This document shows positions 20,937 through 29,753 of a stretch of 64,000 nt of DNA, in pieces. Each line of letters begins with the position of its first letter. The first letter of the stretch is position 1. Where the stretch lies: the NCBI GenBank assembly GCA_964017185.1, contig OZ024876.1, forward strand, positions 36,508,406 through 36,572,405, in the 5' to 3' direction. The notes under the pieces are model-generated. The model had not been told where the DNA came from. It did not search any database and saw nothing but the letters and a program-made list of their open reading frames with translations. This DNA comes from Rugalucina vietnamica. Its lineage: Eukaryota > Mollusca > Bivalvia > Lucinida > Lucinidae. The position numbers and the translations under genes were made by a program.

Positions 20937-21057
20937 TTACCCCACTTAAGTATATGCCTCAACAATCTTTTTCTACAACAAAAAATCCGGGTCCTGGAGT
21001 TCGACATTGTAAAGAAGCGAGCGTTTAAGAAAAGGACCCCCGCCGATTTGGGCCTAT

Positions 21058-21336
21058 AGAATTAGGTGGGCTGCTTGTACCTCCAGATAAAGCTTCTACG
21101 CTTTTGACTGACCATCTATCTAATTGGTTAACAGCTCAGGTCTGCGCCTGCCCAAGAAAAGTGGTTCAAGTCATACCACCCATACCCACCTTTTGGGCTT
21201 AGTTGATGGCTATATTTGAAGCACTTTTTGGATGTCACGACATACTAATTTTGGGTACAAGTCCCATACGTAAAATGCAGGCGACGTCTCGACATTACCA
21301 TAGCTGTTGAGTGGGACGTTAAGTATGAATTCAAAG
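21058..21336 (+). mobile_element. SINE-like repeat, group S3
   Basis: AGGTGGGCTGCTTGTACCTC, GACCATCTATCTAATTGGTT, CTGCGCCTGCCCAAGAAAAG, GGTTCAAGTCATACCACCCA, TTGGATGTCACGACAT and a tail GTCTCGACATTACCATAGCT, GAGTGGGACGTTAAGTATG. It parallels 17206-17455 throughout. Confidence 0.6.
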
Positions 21337-21391
21337 ACAGTGTATGAAGATAACATCGCCGTCCAACAGCACGGTATTATGACCAAGAACT

Positions 21392-21624
21392 GAGTCGCTG
21401 CATGAGAAAACCAACAAATTGGGTTTCCGACCAGGCCTGACACAAACCAGCCTGTACAGTCACAGAAGAAAGCTTAAAAGCTTGAAACTGTCAATAAAAG
21501 TAAAAGAGGAATTGCAGTATCCGTGTGGCGAAAATAAAGGCGCTGTTCAGCTGTACAGTTACTGCCCAGTTGATCTGCGCCTTTGGTTTTGCATATGCAT
21601 GTTTGTTTTCTCAGGCTGCGGCTC
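21392..21624 (-). mobile_element. Family A element (copy A7)
   Basis: GAGTCGCTGCATGAGAAAAC, GGGTTTCCGACCAGGCCTGA, GGCGAAAATAAAGGCGCTGT, hairpin variant CTGTACAGTTACTGCCCAG (less well paired), CTCAGGCTGCGGCTC end. Confidence 0.75.
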
Positions 21625-21648
21625 AACTGCTTACGCTGAAATTGTTTT

Positions 21649-22057
21649 CATAATGCACTAGTCATTTAACCTCTGATGTGTCCCGGCAGTGCCGGGGATT
21701 TGCCGGGGTTATGATTTCCTGCCAATACACTGTCACATTAATTCAAATTAGATTTTAATGATATTTTTAACATTTTATTATCTTTATGGTACTTATTTAA
21801 TTTCCAAATGCACCTAAACATTTACATGCATAAAATGAGGCCCTTCTCCCATGTTTCAGTTTCATCAGAACAACTCCCAGCTGTTGTTCCACGTTATTGT
21901 CAGCCCCTGGGGAGCCGGGGCTTTTAGCAGGGGTTTTACCAAAACTCTTGCCCGGCAGTGCCGGGCTTTTAGCCGGGCTTTAAAAATTGAAAAGTTAAAA
22001 GCCCCGCTATTCCCCGGCCCCGGGGGAGCTGGGGATGCAAATGACTGGTGCATAATG
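21649..22057. mobile_element. GC-rich inverted-repeat element (family H)
   Basis: Starts CATAATGCACTAGTCATTT and ends with the complement (AAATGACTGGTGCATAATG). The interior has several GC palindromes (CCCGGCAGTGCCGGG, twice) and complementary blocks GGGGCTTTTAGC / AAAAGCCCCG. No ORF of interest. Likely a MITE; no clear target duplication. Confidence 0.65.
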
Positions 22058-22257
22058 CTACATGTATGTTGCAGCTGAATTATGAACGACTTTAAAAAAT
22101 CGGTCCATATTTCTTCTTGGTCCTGTGCTGTGAGAATGATTGTATCTTGTGACCAGTACTAACGTCGTTAATGGAAAATTTTTCTGTCAAGGGTTTCATT
22201 CATGTAAGCCATATTATGGTCTCTCTTTCAGGCCTACCTCGTCTTGTTTTCCCCGTA

Positions 22258-22496
22258 CATTATTAAAACTTGCCCATGCAATATACAGGAAATTTTCAGC
22301 TGTAAAAATTGAAAATTTAATTGGAAAAATTTCAATATTCTCACTCAAAACAAGGCGGTTCTAACGAGTACTCACAATGCATGTTTTGGATCAAAGATAA
22401 GAAAATTATGTATACTGTATCCCTGTAAACCCCAGTATTACTATATAAAAGTGGTGTATAAGGGGGTATACATTTCGCGGACATGTTTCCTTGATG
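22258..22496 (-). mobile_element. Family B element (copy B9)
   Basis: CATTATTAAAACTTGCCCAT, AATATACAGGAAATTTTCAG, then AAGGCGGTTCTAACGAGTAC, AAAAGTGGTGTATAAGGGGG, CGGACATGTTTCCTTGATG. One arm of the central hairpin is deleted. Confidence 0.75.
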
Positions 22497-23076
22497 GTTG
22501 CATTGGTGCTGTAAACAGTGACACTGTACTGCCTTACTGTCGATGGAGGCATGCCTTTAGCAGCTTTCTCACATGTTCTTATTAAACTGGCAAAGCCAAT
22601 TCTTGCTTGCGTCCGTTCCATAAAGGTCAATATGCGGTCTTACCGTCGGTAATGAATGTGAGACAACGACATTTTTTTATCATGCTAAGGTAGGGGAGGT
22701 AACCTATCTATCAAACTGAACATGTTGGTGACCGAAGTTACAGATACTGAGCGTTTTTATTTGTGGGAATACGAGAGCGTACCTACATATCCTATTCAAA
22801 AAATAGCAAGGCGATCAATTATGATAAGTAGTGAATTTCAATTGATTAAGGATGCCTTTAAGTCAGGGTGTTGACCTGAGAGGATATATTATAGACCTCT
22901 TTGATATCTTCATTCAAAATGAAAACTAACACAAGTTGATGTGATGAATTAAACCTTTACTTGACATGTCTGAGCATACGCTTATAGTCAGTCTTGTAAA
23001 CCTTGTTCGCTGTTAGCACACCCACGAACGTTTGTCCTAAGCTGCTCACGAAGCATGTCGAGTGTTTTACATGTAA
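22497..23076. other. Intergenic; one doubtful minus-strand coding fragment
   Basis: On the minus strand, about 22490-22630 reads ERTQARIGFASLIRT and CEKAAKGMPPSTVRQY without stops. The composition is protein-like, but no family is recognised and splice sites are not decisive. The rest is unremarkable. Confidence 0.25.
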
Positions 23077-23298
23077 CACCAGGAAAAACTGTCCGTGTAA
23101 TGTACATGTATACCCCATTATACCCACTTTTATATATATTAAAACTGGGGTACGCAGGGGTATAGGCGAGGCGGTTCTAACGTGTACCCACAATCTATGT
23201 TTTGAGGAAAAATAAGAAAAATATAACAAAAATTCTAGAGAAAATTTTAATTTTTTGCAACTAAGGAAAGTATATTACATGAACATGTTTTTGTAATG
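23077..23298 (+). mobile_element. Family B element (copy B10)
   Basis: CACCAGGAAAAACTGTCCGT, ATACCCCATTATACCCACTT, GGCGAGGCGGTTCTAACGTG, ACCCACAATCTATGTTTTGA, GAACATGTTTTTGTAATG. The left arm of the hairpin is missing. Confidence 0.75.
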
Positions 23299-23405
23299 GA
23301 TACAGCATGTAGATGCGCTCGTTCAGAAGTGATCAGAGACCTTGCTGGTCATGTCGTGTCGTTTTTGTTCATCTTACCATTTGGTGATTTTTAAACTATG
23401 AAGAT

Positions 23406-23449
23406 CCGTCCCGACATGACTGAAAAATTGTTGACTGTGACAAACAAAC
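23406..23449 (+). mobile_element. SINE S2 tail fragment
   Basis: CCGTCCCGACATGACTGAAA and AATTGTTGACTGTGAC: only the 3' tail of the S2 SINE. Confidence 0.5.
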
Positions 23450-23493
23450 TACGAAGATAACCCGTTAGAACCGTAATAGGTTTCATTGTATAT

Positions 23494-23694
23494 GAGCACC
23501 GTCTGCATGTGCGAAAACAAAGACGCAGATCAGCTTCGCAGTAACTGCGAAGCTGATCAGCGCCTTTGCTTTCGCTACACGGATCGTCAAATTCCTCTAC
23601 TTTCTAAATTCAAAATTTCCAACCTCTAGCCATCTTCTGTGCTTGTACAGCTCGGTTTGTGTCGGACCTGGTCGAAAACCACATGACGCCACTC
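23494..23694 (+). mobile_element. Family A element (copy A8)
   Basis: GAGCACCGTCTGCATGTGCG, AAAACAAAGACGCAGATCAG, CTTCGCAGTAACTGCGAAG, GCGCCTTTGCTTTCGCTACA, GTGTCGGACCTGGTCGAAAA, with shortened ends. Confidence 0.75.
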
Positions 23695-24111
23695 AGATTG
23701 TTATATTTCCTTTCTTCCTCTCTATTTTTCGCAATAGTTGTAGGTGACATAAGCCTATTTGCCTATTTCACGCTTTTTTAAGACAGAGCAATATCCTCAG
23801 TAACACCGTTTGTGATCAGTCATACGATGCTTTACAGTCTGGTTTGTTTCCGATCTGTTTAGTGATCAAAAAGACAGTTTTGTAAGGCATGATATCCTCT
23901 CAGTTCGGGTTGCCATGGGCCATATAGCCCAAAAGGCTGATTGTCATAAACCAGCAGGTTTTATGTACATGCATATTGAATTATGTAAATCCGTTTTTCG
24001 ACAGTTCAAAAGAACTTGAAGGTTAGCCAAATGCATTTGCTTTAGTTCGAATCACATTTTTCGTAGATGAAATACCAATTCTTTGGTTCAAGGCTTTGAA
24101 AGAACCTTAAT
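23695..24111. other. Intergenic, nothing recognised
   Basis: No gene, RNA or repeat assignment. Confidence 0.45.
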
Positions 24112-24347
24112 TCATATAAGCCCAGCGTCCTTTCTGTGGGACATAGGCAAAAAAGCCTAGGCAAACAGCATAGCCACAGATGTGACGCCGCAGAACGCGG
24201 CGTCCCATCTGGGGCTATTCTGTTTGCACAGGGAAATTTCATTAAAAAAAATGAGATGAAAATTATAAATCACTTCTAACACCCCTAAAAATGAAAGTGG
24301 ACTCACCCAATTGATAATGATGGGAGAATCCATTCGTCAAATATGGG
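24112..24347 (+). mobile_element. Family F palindromic element
   Basis: Reference copy: CCCAGCGTCCTTTCTGTGGG, then CAGCATAGCCACAGATGTGA pairing with TCCCATCTGGGGCTATTCTG across GACGCCGCAGAACGCGGCGTC, followed by a single arm with AAAATGAAAGTGGACTCACC and GATAATGATGGGAGAAT. Other copies or fragments are at 1205, 16806, 41440 and 53202. No ORF. Confidence 0.7.
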
Positions 24348-24603
24348 TTAATGATGTGAAATGAAGGCGCATAATATGTTTCAAGCTCAAATGGAATAGG
24401 GTGTTGACTGTGACATTAAATAGACCCTGGAACGGGGCTATATACATGTAGACTTCGGTGTTGTTTTTATTTTGATATAATGATCAGTGATACCAGGTAT
24501 CAAGATGACGGACGATATTTTCTTAGATCGGATCATGGTAAATATAAGACGTTAATCCGACCGTTAGTGTCCTCCTCCTCTCTAACAGTCATAATATTAA
24601 AAT

Positions 24604-24837
24604 GAGCCGCGTCGCGAGAAAACCGGTCCTCGGGGTTTCCGACCATGTCCGACACAAACCGGTCTGTACAGCCACAGAGAAGAGCTAGAATCTTAAAATT
24701 TCGGGTATAAGTAGAGGAGGGGGTGTACAATCTGTGTAGCGAAAACAAAGGCGCTGACCAGTTGTGCAGTTACTGCACAGCTGATCTGCGCCTTTGTTTT
24801 CGCATGGGCAAAACCCAGTTTTCTCTTGATGCGGCTT
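24604..24837 (-). mobile_element. Family A element (copy A9)
   Basis: GAGCCGCGTCGCGAGAAAAC, GGTTTCCGACCATGTCCGAC, GTGTAGCGAAAACAAAGGCG, the hairpin variant TTGTGCAGTTACTGCACAG, GGGCAAAACCCAGTTTTCTC, TTGATGCGGCTT. Confidence 0.8.
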
Positions 24838-25069
24838 ATTAAATATAAACACATCCCCCGGAGAGGCTTGATAAAAAAAACTGGTAAAGCGCAGTTGGTA
24901 ACTCGAACTGGTATTTCGAGTCCTTGACGTTTTGTAAGAAACACTGCACTGGTAATGCACTCACAAGAACGAACAAGATCATTACATATACGTGTATATA
25001 CTGGTAAATGAAAACGATCAAACAACATCGAGACTAAAAGAAGCAAGTGGAAGCGTTCCAGACAGATGG

Positions 25070-25223
25070 AGGAGCATCGGACTCCAAATCGGGAGGTCCT
25101 GTCAGGTTCGTTGTCCTTGAGCAAGACGCATTAACTCCCCAAAGTACTGGTTAATCCCCAGAAAGCGATGGATTCGTCCCGACATGACTGAAAAATTGTT
25201 GACTGGGACGTTAAACCTCAATA
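25070..25223 (+). mobile_element. SINE S2, head truncated
   Basis: GAGCATCGGACTCCAAATCG, GTCCTTGAGCAAGACGCATT, GTACTGGTTAATCCCCAGAA, CCCGACATGACTGAAAAATT, GACTGGGACGTTAAACCTCA. The box B region is deleted. Confidence 0.65.
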
Positions 25224-25413
25224 GTAACGAACAGACTTAAGAAACAACCCCAGTAGATTACCTGTTGGAACTCAATGTTATTCTACACATGTATTGTATA
25301 GAATCTTGTAGAATGTAAATGTACTGTAATTGTCATTTTTCATCTTACATGTATGTTCTTGCATGTATCTATCATAATCCTGTTTGTTTTGGATTGAATG
25401 CAGATTAATAAAT

Positions 25414-25647
25414 GAGCCGCCTCGTGGGAAAACCAACAATCTGCCTAGGCGAAAACAAAGGCGCAGATCAGCTTCGCGGTAACCGCGAAGCTGATCAGCG
25501 CCTTTGTTTTCGTTACTCGGATAGTACAATTACTCCTCTACTTAAATCCGAAATTTCAAGCTTCTAGCTCTTTCCCGTGCTTGTACAGGCTGGTTTGTGC
25601 CAAACCTGGTCGGAAACCACATTGTTGGTTTTCCCACGAGGTGGCTC
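25414..25647 (+). mobile_element. Family A element (copy A10, reference, with target duplication)
   Basis: Family A is about 235 bp: GAGCCGCCTC..GAAAACCAACAAT left end, mirrored by ATTGTTGGTTTTC..GAGGYGGCTC; GCGAAAACAAAGGCGCAGAT pairing with TCAGCGCCTTTGTTTTCG around a hairpin, here CTTCGCGGTAACCGCGAAG; and a longer right arm with GTACAATT, CTTCTAGCTC, TTGTACAGGC and GTCGGAAACC. This copy is flanked by AAAT on both sides (25410-25413, 25648-25651). No transposase is encoded. Four-base duplications and inverted ends indicate a cut-and-paste MITE of unresolved superfamily. It ends 43 bp before the acceptor of the Gln-rich gene exon. Confidence 0.9.
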
Positions 25648-25690
25648 AAATTTTGAATTTTGAATCTTTGAATCTTGAATCTTGTATCCT

Positions 25691-26838
25691 AGGCTCTAAA
25701 CCTCGATCTTCACGAACTAGAAGACACGTGGTAAAACACTATGTAATGCCAAAGACACCAACCCAACAGCAAAACCAACCACCCATCAACCACCCCCCAG
25801 CCGGTATGAACTATCAACAACAATATGTACAACAACAGCAGCAGCAGCAACAACAACCAATGATGATGGCTCCATTTCAACAAAATACATTGACACAACC
25901 TACAGCGACAATAGTTCAGTCAGCCAGTACGCCACAGATTATAGCACAGACTCCTAACACCAGGATTGTATGCCTTGGTAGTCCACCTCCACAGAAAAAA
26001 GAAAAGATGTATGATAAAGAAGGTATGGTGTAAAACCTTATCTCTGATAGTGAATTTCTGCCATTATTTCAAGTAGGGTGGTAGGAGTATGTACATCAAA
26101 TATTTTTACAGCTACAAAAATGGAAAAAAAGAAATTCTGTTGATTTTTTTCTTATTTTTACTCAAAACAATGAGTGTGGGTACACGTTAGAACCGTCTCG
26201 GCTTTAACGAGTACCCACAACCTATGTTAAAAAGAAAAAGAAAATAAAAATAGGTATACCCCTGCAAACCCCAGTTTTTCTATATAAAAGTGGGGTTCAA
26301 GGGGGTATGCATCTCGTGGACATGTTTTCCCGATGAATAAATTGGCTAAATGAACAGCGAAAATCGCTTTCATTGCTTCCCATTGTGTAAAATACTGTCA
26401 AACTTAGTTGAGCCACCACATGAGAAAACCAACAATCTGCATAGGCGAAAACAAAGGCGCAAATCAGCTTCGCAGTAACTTCGAAGCTGATCAGCGCCTT
26501 TGTTTTCGCTAAACAGATAGTACAATTCCTCTTCTTTCTAAATCCAAAATATCCAGCCTCTAACCATCCTCTGTGACTGTGCAGCCTGGTTTGTGTCAGA
26601 CCTGGTCGGAACCCCAAATTGTTGGTTTTCTCATGCACATGCCCATTTTCCATTTATAGAGTTTGGCGAGATGCTGATGATGCAGTTTACCCAAATGAAT
26701 CATATGGTGATGCAAAGACACATGATGAACCAGCTGAGCTGGGGAGACAACTCAGTCAGTGGAGGATATTGTGGTTGCGGCCCTTATGGAGGATGTTGTT
26801 CGTCTCACGGCAGTTGTCATGGCGGCTGTCATCATTAG
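25691..26838 (+). CDS. Gln-rich protein with Cys/Gly/His-rich C-terminus, last two exons
   Basis: Not recognised as a known family. Model: exon 25691-26021 (acceptor CCTAG, donor AAGAAG|GTATGG) joined to 26661-26838 (acceptor TTTATAG), phase kept (GAA G|AG). A possible start is the ATG at 25746 (MPKTPTQQQNQP), but the frame is open upstream to the acceptor, so an earlier coding exon is likely. Visible parts: a Pro/Gln-rich segment with an uninterrupted run of nine Gln, MMMAPFQQ, a lysine-rich patch (QKKEKMYDKE), a Met-rich amphipathic stretch (EMLMMQFTQMNHMVMQRHMM), and a tail dense in Cys, Gly and His (GYCGCGPYGGCC, SCHGGCHH) that could bind metal or form disulfides. There is no signal peptide or membrane segment in this part. 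The stop codon runs into a family A end. Confidence 0.6.
26101..26335 (-). mobile_element. Family B element (copy B11), intronic
   Basis: TTTTTACAGCTACAAAAATG, TGAGTGTGGGTACACGTTAG, AACGAGTACCCACAACCTAT, AAATAGGTATACCCCTGCAA, GTGGGGTTCAAGGGGGTATG, GGACATGTTTTCCCGATG. It lies in the intron of the Gln-rich gene. Confidence 0.75.
26410..26640 (+). mobile_element. Family A element (copy A11), abutting a splice acceptor
   Basis: GAGCCACCACATGAGAAAAC, CATAGGCGAAAACAAAGGCG, the hairpin variant CTTCGCAGTAACTTCGAAG, GTGACTGTGCAGCCTGGTTT, GGTTTTCTCATG. The last ~10 bp of the family end are replaced by CACATGCCC. Its end is about 20 bp upstream of the AG at 26659-26660. Confidence 0.75.
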
Positions 26839-26851
26839 AGCCGCCTCATAA

Positions 26852-27129
26852 CATTATGAAAACTTGCCCGTGCAATATACAGAGATTTTTATCAGTGGTA
26901 AAAATTGAAAATTTCATTGGAAAAAATCGATATTTTTAATATTTTTCCTCAAAACATACATTGTGGGTACACGTTAGAACCGCCTCGACGAGGCGGTTCT
27001 AACGAGTACCCACAATGTATGTTTTGGATCAAAAATAAGAAAAATAGGTATACCACTGCAAACCCCAGTTTTACCATATAAAAGTGGGGTTTAAGGGGGT
27101 ATACCTTTCACGGACATGTTTTCCTGATG
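26852..27129 (-). mobile_element. Family B element (copy B12, complete)
   Basis: CATTATGAAAACTTGCCCGT, TATACAGAGATTTTTATCAG, the hairpin GTTAGAACCGCCTCGACGAG, AATAGGTATACCACTGCAAA, AAGTGGGGTTTAAGGGGGTA, CGGACATGTTTTCCTGATG. It begins 14 bp after the Gln-rich stop codon and is preceded by a 12-bp A end (GAGCCGCCTCAT). Confidence 0.85.
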
Positions 27130-27158
27130 AAACTGTTGTGGGAGTTTGCGTCCAGGCT

Positions 27159-27573
27159 CCGAGGTTTTAAAACTTTTTTCTATCTCAACTCAGCTGAGCA
27201 TGAAATTTCAACTGCTCATAAATGTTTAAATAGTAAAGATTCGAGGAAAATTCATGTCGAAACCTCAAAAACAAGTAATTTATCGAGTGATTTTAGTCTC
27301 AGATGAGCTGAGCATGAAAAATGTTTTATAACCTCGGGGCCAGGTTTCGAGGATATAAAAATATTTCCATGCTCAACGTACATGTAGCTGAACATAAACT
27401 GCTCATAAATACTGAAATAGCCCAGATAAATTGAAATTTTAGGTTTAGATCACCATAGCCTGTAATTTATCCTGTTCATGAAATGTTAAAATGCCAACCA
27501 TTGTGTAACATTCAACGGGCGGAATAAAGTTCAGTCTCAGCTGAGCTGAGCATGAAAAAAGTTTATAACCTCC
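27159..27573. mobile_element. Two adjacent family D inverted-repeat elements
   Basis: D1 (27159-27339) starts CCGAGGTTTTAAAACTTTTT and ends ATGTTTTATAACCTCGG; D2 (27348-27573) starts TCGAGGATATAAAAATATTT and ends AAAGTTTATAACCTCCGA. Both contain TCAGCTGAGCATGAAA and CTGCTCATAAAT. A third copy interrupts a LINE at 57670-57878. No ORF. Confidence 0.65.
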
Positions 27574-27595
27574 GAACAGGTGAACAGGTCTAAAT

Positions 27596-27795
27596 TATGT
27601 GTGTACAAACCGTGTTGTAGATCTGTGCTGGTGAAGTATTGTCAATTTGGCGTATTACCAGTAAACCATTCAGTTTTCAAACCACAGAAAAAGGGATAGA
27701 AACTTGAAATTTCGGGTTTACAAAGGACTTTTGTACTATCTATGTTAACTTTTAGCGAAAACAAAGATTCTGGTCAGGTGTGCAGTTACTTACTT
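27596..27795 (-). mobile_element. Decayed family A copy
   Basis: GAAACTTGAAATTTCGGGTT, AGCGAAAACAAAGATTCTGG and AGGTGTGCAGTTACTTACTT follow the order of the A long arm and half of its hairpin on the minus strand. Confidence 0.4.
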
Positions 27796-28052
27796 TTTGT
27801 AAATGTATATCAATATAAAGGTTTTTCTTCAGAAACGTGTTTTACCCACTGTATGTCTCTGTGTCATGTAGAAGCATTTATATTGACTGATGAGCGCTTC
27901 GCTTCGTTTTACAGAATGGCTACAGAATTCAGATCAGCACGTGCGCGTGGAGCTTTTAAATTGTAATTAGAATAAATAACGTAATTTTTGTAATTATGTG
28001 TATCATTTTACTGGTCATTTGGACGTGACAAAGGTTGCATGTGTACTAATCC

Positions 28053-28370
28053 CATTACGAAAACGTGCCAGTGCAGTATACAGAGATTTTTTTTAATTTT
28101 TTTATTATTTTTTTTTTCAGAAGAATAATTTTTAAACTTCATTGGATTTTTTTTTTATTTTTTAATATTCTCGCACAAAACATACATTGTGGGTACACGT
28201 TAGAACCGCCTCGCCGAGGCGGTTCTAATGAGTACCCAAAATGTGTTTTGGAGCAAAAATAAGAAAAATTGGTTAACCCCTGTACCCCAGTTTTACTATT
28301 ATAAAAGTGTGTGTGTGGGGGGGGGGGGGGGTTAAGGGGGTTTACATTTCACAGACCTGTTTTCCTGATG
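28053..28370 (-). mobile_element. Family B element (copy B13)
   Basis: CATTACGAAAACGTGCCAGT, the hairpin GTTAGAACCGCCTCGCCGAG, AGAAAAATTGGTTAACCCCT, a G-run of about 16, AGACCTGTTTTCCTGATG. T-rich expansions lengthen the left arm. Confidence 0.75.
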
Positions 28371-28416
28371 CTGTTTCTTTATTAGTCACGTACTCTGGTA
28401 CTCTATATTTTTCTTT

Positions 28417-28555
28417 ATTCGGTTTTACGTCCCTTTCAAGATTATTTCAGCTCATATGAGACGGACCAATCAGTAGGTGGGCGAAAACGGGAGAACCCCG
28501 AGAAAAACACCTGGCAAGCCCGCAAGCAGAACTTGGATTGTCTCACATGTGGCCC
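28417..28555 (-). mobile_element. SINE S1, 5'-truncated, minus strand
   Basis: Reverse complement of the S1 body: ACGTCCCTTTCAAGATTATT, CAGCTCATATGAGACGGACC, GTGGGCGAAAACGGGAGAAC, CACATGTGGCC. The tRNA-like head is absent. See 58958. Confidence 0.65.
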
Positions 28556-28979
28556 AGTACTCTATAGAATGTATTGGTCGCAGAAACGTGTTTTCTTTTC
28601 AACCCCGTTTTTGATACCTTTTCATGTGGAGGCGCCCGGATACAAAAGATCTTTTCATATTCGATGCAAAAATGAAACAATAACTAATTGTATACTGTTA
28701 CAATTAAAATGGTAGATGGAAAGATAACTAAGTTGTTAGCATGTACAATATAATAATTATACTCAAACGTATCTTTGATAGAATTTTGGGCATATTAAAA
28801 GTTAACCGAAGCGGTATTTTAACGTCTAGCGAATATGTGACGTTCAACTGTACGAGGTGGCTTTAGAATAGCATCTCACGAAGACAATGTGTATGCGACA
28901 TGTAAAAAATGGAAACTTGAACAGTCGGTGCTGGATTATTGTGACAGCTTTTGTATGCCAAAACATATCGGGTGAGTTT

Positions 28980-28981
<2 letters not shown>
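28556..28981. other. Intergenic, nothing recognised
   Basis: No assignment. Confidence 0.45.

Positions 28982-29012
<31 letters not shown>
28982..29012. repeat. Poly(T) tract at the end of family C copy C2
   Basis: About 30 T leading directly into TTAGCTCACCTGAGCC, the family C end. Confidence 0.85.
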
Positions 29013-29014
<2 letters not shown>

Positions 29015-29753
29015 CTCACCTGAGCCGAAGGCTCACAAGGTGAGCCTATAGTATACCAATCAGTCCGGCGTCCGTCCGTCGTCCGTCGTTCACAATTTCA
29101 AAGATCTTCTTCTCTGAAACCGCTTGGCCAATCAAACTGAAATTTTATGTGGAACATCCATGGGTAGGGGGTCGCGGGATCTTGATCACATTACCAAGAT
29201 GGCCGCCACGCCCATATATAGTAAAAACCACTCAAAAATCTTCTTCTCCAGAACCGGCGTGCCGATTTCCACGAAACTTGGTATGTAGCATCGGGGACTC
29301 CAGCCCATTATAGTTTGCGCAAATGATGACCCTGGGATAACCTCGACATATTTTACGGCAAGGCTAATTTTGGAAACATACATGTAAGCTTTTACATAGG
29401 AAAAAGTGAAAACTATAGATTTTTTGAAAACTATTGCAGCCTGAGACCTAAAAAGTGGTAGGTGCAGAGAACTTATGCAGTATATGAAGGTATGTAATTA
29501 ATTTAGGTCAACTTGAAGGTCATCTCTTGACCTTGGCCTGTCTGTCATTCATACACACTTTTCAAAGATCTTCTTCTCTGAAACCGGTTGGCCAATCAAA
29601 GTGAAATTTTATGTGGAGCATTCATGAGTAGGGGTAACGAAAGTGTGATCAGGTCACATGACCAAGATGGCCGCCACGCCCATATATGGTAAAAACCACT
29701 CAAAATCTTCTTCTCCTGAACCGGCAAGCCGATTTTCACGAAACTTGGAATGT

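Noticed and set aside
22406..22630. Minus-strand frame ERTQARIGFASLIRT
   Set aside because: Composition is plausible, but half the frame lies in a B element and there is no family match or firm splice pair.
27742..27966. Frame ending MATEFRSARARGAFKL as a terminal exon
   Set aside because: A TTTTACAG precedes it, but the 17-residue end matches nothing and the upstream half is a decayed A copy.
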